A stretch of 12,080 bases of DNA from the NCBI GenBank assembly GCA_030706285.1, contig JAUZOU010000051.1, forward strand, positions 1 through 12,080, given 5' to 3'. This stretch comes from Bacteroidota bacterium. Its GTDB lineage: Bacteria; Bacteroidota; Bacteroidia; Bacteroidales; UBA1402. The notes below the pieces were generated by a model. The model searched no databases. It was not told where the DNA came from and worked only from the letters and a program-made list of their open reading frames with translations. Each line of letters starts with the position of its first letter. Within the stretch, counting starts at the first letter, position 1. Below are positions 6,794 through 12,080 of the stretch, in pieces. A program made the translations under genes and the position numbers.

Positions 6794-8368
6794 ATGGTAA
6801 AGAAGTTTGATTTTCTGATCATCGGGTCCGGTTTAGCTGGCATGAGTTTCGCGCTGAAGGTAGCTGATAAGGGACAGGTAGCCTTGTGCTGCAAGACAGG
6901 TTTGGAAGAAGCCAATACGTTTTATGCCCAAGGTGGCATTGCCTCGGTTACGAAAACGACTGACCAGTTTGATAAGCATATAGAGGATACGTTGATAGCT
7001 GGAGATGGCCTGTGCGACAGAGCTGTTGTGGAAAAAGTTGTCAAAGAAGCCCCTGCTCAGATAGAACAACTTATCAGATGGGGTGTGGATTTCGATAAGG
7101 ATTCGGCTGGTCATTTTGATTTGCACAAAGAAGGAGGTCATTCCGATTTCCGCATTTTACATCATAAAGATTCGACGGGCGCTGAAATTCAGGAAAGCTT
7201 GATCGAACGTGTCAAAAAACATCCGAACATCCATATTTTCAGTCATCATTTCGCCATCGAAATACTGACTCAGCATCATTTAGGGCAGAATGTTACCAGA
7301 CATACTGATAATATCGAATGCTATGGAGCATATGTTCTGAATATGCGTACCAACAAGATTCATACCTTCCTGGCGAAGGTAACGATGATGGCCACCGGCG
7401 GTATCGGCAACATTTATCAGACAACCACCAATCCGGAAATTGCCACCGGCGATGGTATTGCCATGGTTTATCGTGCCAAAGGTCAGGTGAGCAATATGGA
7501 ATTTATCCAGTTTCACCCGACCGCTTTGTATAATCCCGGTGAACGGCCTTCATTCCTGATAACCGAAGCGATGCGTGGTTACGGCGGTGTCTTGAAAAAC
7601 AGCGACGGAGAGGAATTTATGCAGAAATATGATAAGCGAGGATCCCTGGCTCCCCGTGACATCGTAGCCCGCGCCATTGACACGGAGATGAAAATGCAGG
7701 GCGTTGAACATGTCTATCTGGATGTCACGCACAAAGATCCTCAGGAAACCAAGGACCAATATCCGATGATTTATGAGAAATGTCTGTCGCTTGGTATTGA
7801 TATTACAAAAGATATGATACCGGTGGCACCGGCCGCTCATTACCTGTGCGGTGGCATTAAGGTTGATATGGATGCCCGTACTTCCATCAAACGGTTGTAT
7901 GCAGCTGGCGAATGTTCCTGTACAGGTTTGCATGGTGCGAACCGGCTGGCTTCGAATTCTCTGCTTGAGGCAATTGTTTATGCAGACGCAGCGGCCAAGG
8001 ATGCTCTGTCCATCGTGGATTCCTTGTCGTACGAAGAACGGATACCGTTGTGGGATGATGAAGGCACGAAACTGCCTGAAGAAATGGTGCTGATTACCCA
8101 AAGCAAAAAAGAGGTCGGCCAGATCATGAGTACCTATGTCGGGATTGTCCGTTCCAATTTACGGTTGAAACGGGCCTTGGATAGATTGGATATCCTGTAC
8201 AAAGAGACCGAAAGGCTGTTTGCCCGTTCTGTCGTTTCAAAAGAAATTTGTGAGTTGAGAAACATCATCAACGCTGGTTATCTGGTCATTAAACAGGCGC
8301 AGGAACGGAAAGAAAGCAGAGGGCTGCACTACACGATTGATTATCCTAAGAAAATTGAAATAGATTAA
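6794..8368 (+). CDS. nadB: L-aspartate oxidase
   Basis: This FAD enzyme oxidises L-aspartate to iminoaspartate, the first step of de novo NAD synthesis, and supplies quinolinate synthase (NadA). The 524-residue protein opens with the dinucleotide fold IIGSGLAGMSFAL (residues 9-21). It then has YAQGGIA at 44-50, GGHSDFRILHHKD at 114-126, ATGGIGNIYQTTTNP at 200-214, QFHPTALYNP at 239-248 (FAD and substrate region), TEAMRG at 257-262 and SLAPRDIVARAI at 284-295. The active-site segment is HYLCGGIKVD at 349-358, followed by TGLHGANRLASNSLLE at 377-392 (FAD). The C-terminal helical domain ends in ESRGLHYTIDYP at 507-518, which is typical of NadB and helps separate it from succinate dehydrogenase and fumarate reductase flavoproteins. 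The length is normal. No nadA or nadC lies in the window. The gene appears monocistronic and is followed by the folded element at 8390-8647. Confidence 0.97.
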   Translation: MVKKFDFLIIGSGLAGMSFALKVADKGQVALCCKTGLEEANTFYAQGGIASVTKTTDQFDKHIEDTLIAGDGLCDRAVVEKVVKEAPAQIEQLIRWGVDFDKDSAGHFDLHKEGGHSDFRILHHKDSTGAEIQESLIERVKKHPNIHIFSHHFAIEILTQHHLGQNVTRHTDNIECYGAYVLNMRTNKIHTFLAKVTMMATGGIGNIYQTTTNPEIATGDGIAMVYRAKGQVSNMEFIQFHPTALYNPGERPSFLITEAMRGYGGVLKNSDGEEFMQKYDKRGSLAPRDIVARAIDTEMKMQGVEHVYLDVTHKDPQETKDQYPMIYEKCLSLGIDITKDMIPVAPAAHYLCGGIKVDMDARTSIKRLYAAGECSCTGLHGANRLASNSLLEAIVYADAAAKDALSIVDSLSYEERIPLWDDEGTKLPEEMVLITQSKKEVGQIMSTYVGIVRSNLRLKRALDRLDILYKETERLFARSVVSKEICELRNIINAGYLVIKQAQERKESRGLHYTIDYPKKIEID

Positions 8369-8389
8369 ACTGATGAACGGGTTATCTGA

Positions 8390-8647
8390 AAAAATGGGAC
8401 CCAATCAGCTGATTGGTCGATCGCTCAGGCTGCTGCTTTTAAATTGCCGTTCCGCCAGCCCGAACAGTCCCTAGCTCCCGATTCGAAAAACTAAAACCAA
8501 GTTTCGTTCGACTGAGTTCTCGAAGCGTCGTTTCGCTCCTCACTCAACCCGGTTTTCTTAACGTTTTTCATAGTCGCCGCAGCCTGCCCGTGCGGGCTTC
8601 ACTACCTGGTCCTGTCCATCAATCGACTAATGAGTTGATCCATTTTT
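8390..8647 (+). other. Large folded intergenic element (structured RNA or MITE-like repeat)
   Basis: Almost the whole 258 nt can fold on itself. The outer arms pair AAAAATGG (8390-8397) with CCATTTTT (8640-8647). After a 6-nt bulge, 8404-8410 pairs with 8633-8639 and 8412-8421 with 8622-8631, giving 25 pairs with one mismatch (G8411 opposite G8632). Two of these pairs are G-U in the + sense (8408/8635 and 8415/8628). Further in, AGGCTGCTGC (8427-8436) pairs with GCCGCAGCCT (8576-8585) at 9 of 10 positions. GAAAAAC (8485-8491) pairs with GTTTTTC (8563-8569), AAAACC (8493-8498) with GGTTTT (8551-8556), GAGT (8514-8517) with ACTC (8542-8545), and AGCG (8524-8527) with CGCT (8534-8537). A side hairpin GCCCG-TG-CGGGC lies at 8586-8597. 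GC is 107 of 200 over 8421-8620 by hand count, with AT-rich flanks. I recognise no named family and see no clear target duplication. The rest of 8369-8761 holds only the M16 terminator. Confidence 0.7.
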
Positions 8648-8681
8648 AGAATAATATCCACAAGTTTTCAATTTGATACAG

Positions 8682-8717
8682 AAAAAGTAAAAGCTGCCTT
8701 TTTGAGACAGCTTTTAC
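8682..8717 (-). terminator. Intrinsic terminator of the M16 peptidase gene
   Basis: On the minus strand, GTAAAAGCTG (8717-8708) and CAGCTTTTAC (8696-8687) form a perfect 10-bp stem with an 11-nt loop, followed at once by TTTTT (8686-8682). It starts 45 nt past the peptidase stop codon. The + strand lacks a U-run after the stem, so it probably acts only for the minus-strand gene. Confidence 0.85.
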
Positions 8718-8761
8718 GATTGTTTTGATGCAGGATGTTCTGGCCGGAAACTGGCAGCCAT

Positions 8762-11554
8762 TTATGGCTCCGGCAGCAGAATGACCTCAGTTCTGTTTTT
8801 CCCATCGAGAAACTTCTTGGCCAGAGACTTCACAGCTTCAGCATCAATGGCGTTGACGTCTTTTTCATAGTCATTCACTACATCAACGTCGTCATGGTAT
8901 TTAACGGCAAGAGCTTGAAGCCACCAACTATTTTCCTGTGTGTTTTCTTTATATTGTTTCAAAAAGTTCAACTTGACTTTTTCCAGATCTTCCGGTTTTG
9001 GACCATTTGCCGCTATGGAATCGATTTCTGAATGGATGATGTCGAGCATTTGTTTATACAGCTTCGGATCCGTATCAAACTGGATGGAGAGTAATGCCTG
9101 CTCAATGGGCTTGTGCGGCATAGTGCCAAACACTCCAACTCCGTAGCTGCCCCCTTTCTCTTCACGGATGGAAAGCGTATACCTTAAGTCAAGAATGTTG
9201 GTCAAAGTGGTAACCAACAAACTGTTCTTCAAATTATAAGGCAAATTTATCGTGTAATTGGAAATACAGGATGCTTTACTGATCTTGAGTTTTTTCTCGA
9301 TTTCACGATAAACCTGCCCCTGAGCATATCGGACATTGACATCTTTCCAGTTTTCGCGATTTTTGTTTGTCTTAAGTCCACCCAGATATTTTTCAACCAG
9401 CGGTTTGAAGGTGGCAGGATCTATATTACCAACAAAGAGGAACGTAAAGTCAGCCGGGTTTGCGAAACGTTCCTTATAAAGTGAAAGGATGGTTTCATAC
9501 TTGACCTTGTTCAAGGTTTCCACATTGTTTGAAAGGATCCTGGGACTATGATCGTACATAATAGCCTTCAACGAATCAATGTACGCGTTTTCAGGATCGA
9601 GTTCGACGTTTTCAAGCTCGGTCCGTTCGGATTTCTCAAAAATGGCGTAAGCATTGTCGTCTTTCCGGGTTGCGGTGAAGAACAGGTGGATCAATTGCAG
9701 CATGGTTTCTGCATCCTTAACTGATGAGGCGCCCTGGAACCCTTCTTCATAGATCCCGATATAAGGAGAAACCTTTGCAATTTTTCCGGTTAACTTTTTG
9801 CTCAGTTCGGTCTGGTTAAATTTGCCTAATCCGCTTTGGTTGATGACGCTGGTGGCATATTTAGCAGACGGAAGTTCTTCTGTAGAAAGTAAACTGGTAC
9901 CACCATCGCTCCAGGCTGCCAGTCTGATTTCATCTTGTTTGAAGGTTGTTGGCTTGAAAATAACTTTTACTCCGTTTGACAAGACCCATTCGGTTGTGTT
10001 GAACGTCGGATCGGCGGTCTCTTTTTTAACTTTTCCTATTTTGATCTTGCCGGGAATAAGCGGTTCCGAAGAAACAGAATCCTTTGGTGCTTCAAGTGCC
10101 AGGTTCTTGGTCGCGTCAAGTTCGTTTACCAAAGCACTTTCAGTCGGATAGGTCAGCCCTTCTTTTTGTGGACCGTAAATGACATAGATGATGCCTTTTG
10201 ATGACAGGTATTGCTGAGCGACATGATTGACGGCTTCGATGGGTAGGCCAGGAATAATCTTTCTGATAAAATTGTATTCCCATTCAATGCCTGGTATACC
10301 TTCTGCGTCCACAAAATTTCTGGTGTATTCACGTACCAGACTGTTATTTTTCTGCTTGTCTTTTTCCTTGAACATTTTTTCGTAGTTGCTCAGCAAAGAC
10401 GTCTTGGCACGTTCAAATTCAGATGGAGTGAATCCGAAACGCCGGATGATCTCCACTTCTTTGAGTAATCTTGCCCTGGCTTCTGTCTCTTTTCCGGTTA
10501 ATGGTTCGGCTACAAAACCAAAGGTGCATTTGGTTCTTGTGACATTGCTTATTCCGGAATTGATATTGGCAAAGGGTGTACCTGGTTCGTGGGCAATGGC
10601 ATTCAACCGTTCATTGACCATCAACTCAATCAGATTGTTAATCACATTGAGCGAATAACCTTGCACGGATAGCAACACAGAGTCTGGTAATGCATCGAAC
10701 CGATAATCAAGTTCGACATCGACCGTTTGCTCTTCCGGGTCGGTAAAGACGCCGGTGACAGGTCTTTCTTGATCAGGAACCGGGAAATAAACCCGTTTAG
10801 CCGGATTGACTGGCGCAGGAATGTCTGAGAATAAGGACTTGATTTTTGCTTCTATCTGGTTGACATCAACGTCTCCAACCACGAATATGCCTTGCAAGTC
10901 GGGCCGGTACCATTTTTTGTAATAGTCTCTCAGCGTTTTATGACTGAAATTGTTGATGATCGCCGTGTCTCCGATGACATCTCTTTTTGCATAAGGGGAA
11001 CCAGCCATAATCACAGCGCTGGAAGCTTTCCAAAGTCTTCTGTTGGCATCTTGTCCTTGTCTCCATTCTTCACGGATGACGCCGCGTTCTTTATCAATTT
11101 CATCATCCTGCAATGAAATAAAGCTGGACCAGTCGTGCAGGACAAGCAAGGCTGAATCGATAATACCATTTCTGGTTGTCGGGACATCTGACAAGTTATA
11201 GATTGTTTCATCAAGGCTCGTATAGGCATTAATATTATAGCCGAAGCGAACACCGATCGTTTCGAAATAGTTGATCAGTTGCCTGCCCGGATAATTCTTG
11301 GTGCCGTTAAAGGCCATATGTTCCAAGAAATGCGCCAGCCCGTTCTGGGAATCTTCTTCAAGGATGGATCCGACCTTTTGAGCAATGTAAAATTCCGCCC
11401 GTTCTTTCGGCTGTTCGTTGTGACGGATATAATAGGTAAGTCCGTTACTGAGTTTCCCGTACCGGATGGCGGTATCCATGGGGATCGGTTGCAAACGCTG
11501 GGCACTAAGGCTGAAGGAATTCAGCAACACTAGCAGGAAGAATAGCTTTTTCAC
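8762..11554 (-). CDS. Secreted M16 (pitrilysin/insulinase) zinc peptidase, PqqL-like, two M16 units
   Basis: The protein is 930 residues, about the size of E. coli PqqL. A type I signal peptide (MKKLFFLLVLLNSFSLSA, cut before Q19 or R20) sends it to the periplasm; there is no lipobox. The first M16 unit has the inverted zinc motif HFLEH at 75-79 with E156 exactly 76 residues later (DKERGVIREEW), matching HxxEH-X76-E, so it should be active. The second unit, from about residue 520 (WVLSNGVKVIFKP), lacks the zinc motif. It keeps REEKGGSYG at 797-805, the conserved Arg/Tyr element of the non-catalytic half. Such two-unit enzymes form a closed clamshell that degrades peptides; the substrate here is unknown. 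The start is GTG (11554). A stop (TAG) lies two codons upstream in frame, and the next in-frame Met (residue 26) would lose the signal peptide, so GTG is well supported. Confidence 0.93.
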   Translation of the reverse strand: MKKLFFLLVLLNSFSLSAQRLQPIPMDTAIRYGKLSNGLTYYIRHNEQPKERAEFYIAQKVGSILEEDSQNGLAHFLEHMAFNGTKNYPGRQLINYFETIGVRFGYNINAYTSLDETIYNLSDVPTTRNGIIDSALLVLHDWSSFISLQDDEIDKERGVIREEWRQGQDANRRLWKASSAVIMAGSPYAKRDVIGDTAIINNFSHKTLRDYYKKWYRPDLQGIFVVGDVDVNQIEAKIKSLFSDIPAPVNPAKRVYFPVPDQERPVTGVFTDPEEQTVDVELDYRFDALPDSVLLSVQGYSLNVINNLIELMVNERLNAIAHEPGTPFANINSGISNVTRTKCTFGFVAEPLTGKETEARARLLKEVEIIRRFGFTPSEFERAKTSLLSNYEKMFKEKDKQKNNSLVREYTRNFVDAEGIPGIEWEYNFIRKIIPGLPIEAVNHVAQQYLSSKGIIYVIYGPQKEGLTYPTESALVNELDATKNLALEAPKDSVSSEPLIPGKIKIGKVKKETADPTFNTTEWVLSNGVKVIFKPTTFKQDEIRLAAWSDGGTSLLSTEELPSAKYATSVINQSGLGKFNQTELSKKLTGKIAKVSPYIGIYEEGFQGASSVKDAETMLQLIHLFFTATRKDDNAYAIFEKSERTELENVELDPENAYIDSLKAIMYDHSPRILSNNVETLNKVKYETILSLYKERFANPADFTFLFVGNIDPATFKPLVEKYLGGLKTNKNRENWKDVNVRYAQGQVYREIEKKLKISKASCISNYTINLPYNLKNSLLVTTLTNILDLRYTLSIREEKGGSYGVGVFGTMPHKPIEQALLSIQFDTDPKLYKQMLDIIHSEIDSIAANGPKPEDLEKVKLNFLKQYKENTQENSWWLQALAVKYHDDVDVVNDYEKDVNAIDAEAVKSLAKKFLDGKNRTEVILLPEP

Positions 11555-11587
11555 GTTCTATAGAAAATTAGTTTTTTTAATCTAAAC

Positions 11588-11624
11588 AGTCGTTTTGTGC
11601 GACTCGGCATAGTTGAATTCAACT
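11588..11624. repeat. Hairpin and perfect palindrome in the M16 leader
   Basis: AGTCG (11588-11592) and CGACT (11600-11604) form a 5-bp hairpin with a 7-nt loop. Six bases away lies the perfect 14-base palindrome AGTTGAATTCAACT (11611-11624). Both lie 34-70 nt upstream of the GTG start and could be an operator or leader structure. No function can be assigned. Confidence 0.35.
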
Positions 11625-11782
11625 TCACCTCTGTTCTCGCTGCTAAAACGTTGGTTTTTCCAGATCATTTTTCTGTCCTTAATTCAGCTATAAAAGTAGC
11701 TCATACAAATGAAAAAATTGCATGAAATTAACATACTTTAAAAATTATATCAAAAGCAGGAAATGAACGAGAGCAGCTAAAA

Positions 11783-11804
11783 TATCAAAAAATAACTTTT
11801 GATA
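11783..11804. repeat. 8-6-8 inverted repeat upstream of the DUF2723 gene
   Basis: TATCAAAA (11783-11790) and TTTTGATA (11797-11804) are perfect inverted repeats around AATAAC, about 54 nt upstream of the DUF2723 -7 box. It may be a transcription-factor site, but the AT-rich setting makes chance possible. Confidence 0.35.
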
Positions 11805-11857
11805 ACTTAAAAATCGGGGGATATCCAACACTTCGTGTTATTGTTTAAGGTTTTTTC

Positions 11858-11865
11858 TATCTTTG
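11858..11865 (+). promoter_or_regulatory. -7 promoter element of the DUF2723 gene
   Basis: TATCTTTG matches TAnnTTTG exactly and is identical to the metK -7 box. A TTCG at 11832-11835, 22 bases upstream, may serve as a degenerate -33. The predicted leader is about 20 nt before the ATG at 11890. Confidence 0.6.
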
Positions 11866-11889
11866 TCGTTCAAAAACCAATTCAAAATC

Positions 11890-12080
11890 ATGAACAATAA
11901 GAGTTACAAACTGGCGAACAACATTATTGCGTGGGTTGTCTTTGCCATTGCCGCTGTGACCTATTTGATGACGATTGAACCCACAGCCAGTTTCTGGGAT
12001 TGTGGCGAATTCATCTCGACAGATTACAAACTTGATGTGGGACATCCTCCCGGAGCACCTTTATTTATGCTGTTCGGCCG
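11890..12080 (+). CDS. DUF2723 family membrane protein (GT-C-like), 5' part only
   Basis: The frame starts at ATG 11890 and runs off the window after 63 full codons. A hydrophobic first membrane segment lies at about residues 10-30 (IIAWVVFAIAAVTYLMTI). It is followed by the signature EPTASFWDCGEFI (31-43) and then KLDVGHPPGAPLFMLFGR (47-64; the last residue needs only one more base). This start is characteristic of DUF2723 proteins of Bacteroidetes. These are large polytopic proteins of roughly 1000 residues related to GT-C glycosyltransferases such as protein O-mannosyltransferases. The acidic residues in the loop after the first membrane helix (D38, E41) correspond by position to the GT-C catalytic region, which is inference. 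The sugar donor and acceptor cannot be told from this fragment. Confidence 0.9.
   Translation, partial: MNNKSYKLANNIIAWVVFAIAAVTYLMTIEPTASFWDCGEFISTDYKLDVGHPPGAPLFMLFG

Larger units (their letters stand above)
11555..11889. other. AT-rich intergenic region between divergent M16 and DUF2723 genes
   Basis: These 335 nt hold no plausible gene. They contain a -7 box for the DUF2723 gene (11858-11865), two palindromic sites near the M16 start (11588-11624) and an 8-6-8 inverted repeat (11783-11804). No exact TAnnTTTG is seen for the M16 gene; TACTTTTA at 11698-11691 on the minus strand is the nearest match. No RNA family was recognised. Confidence 0.6.

Noticed and set aside
7550..8101. A 183-codon open frame on the minus strand, antisense to nadB
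   Set aside because: It overlaps the conserved FAD and active-site segments of nadB. The predicted peptide looks compositionally random (many H, C and Q) and has no family resemblance.
8401..8416. Perfect 16-base palindrome CCAATCAGCTGATTGG as a separate operator or terminator
   Set aside because: Its 3' half (and part of its centre) pairs better with 8629-8639 in the larger fold and no T-run follows it. I treat it as part of the 8390-8647 element.
1..12080. CRISPR array, tRNA, rRNA, insertion sequence or phage genes
   Set aside because: No regularly spaced direct repeats, cloverleaf-like segments, rRNA signatures, transposase or integrase motifs were seen on either strand.

Overview
The window looks like ordinary chromosomal DNA from a member of the Bacteroidetes, most likely order Bacteroidales. 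The evidence is the gene families (a DUF4294 protein, a DUF2723 GT-C-like membrane protein, a long LeuRS lacking the zinc-ribbon cysteines, a two-domain PqqL-like M16 peptidase), the absence of Shine-Dalgarno sequences before the genes, and several Bacteroidetes-type -7 boxes (TAnnTTTG). No phage, transposase, CRISPR, rRNA or tRNA gene was found. I cannot fix the genus.

Layout. Positions 1-354 (+) are the 3' part of a DUF4294 gene. It meets metK (455-1753, -) at a strong shared hairpin terminator (393-434). metK has a long leader that appears to carry a SAM-II-like riboswitch starting at the predicted 5' end of the transcript. Its promoter spacer holds a perfect 8-4-8 inverted repeat. Upstream on the same strand lie a signal-peptide-bearing outer-membrane barrel gene (2018-2731), a YitT-family membrane protein gene (2880-3746) and leuS (3764-6541). 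leuS and yitT are 17 nt apart and probably co-transcribed. leuS diverges from nadB (6794-8368, +) across 252 nt with a -7 box for each gene. nadB converges on a large M16 metallopeptidase gene (8762-11554, -). A 335-nt AT-rich intergenic region then leads to the 5' end of a DUF2723 gene (11890 to the window edge, +).

Functional picture. The genes are mostly housekeeping: SAM synthesis (metK), leucyl-tRNA charging and editing (leuS), the first step of NAD synthesis from aspartate (nadB), and envelope functions (barrel protein, YitT, secreted M16 peptidase, DUF2723). They do not form one pathway. The non-coding parts are the most interesting. One is the metK leader. The other is 8390-8647, a 258-nt, relatively GC-rich intergenic element whose two halves pair in a nested way along almost the whole length. 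Its pairing includes G-U wobbles on the + strand sense. It could be a structured RNA or a MITE-like repeat, and I know of no named family it belongs to.
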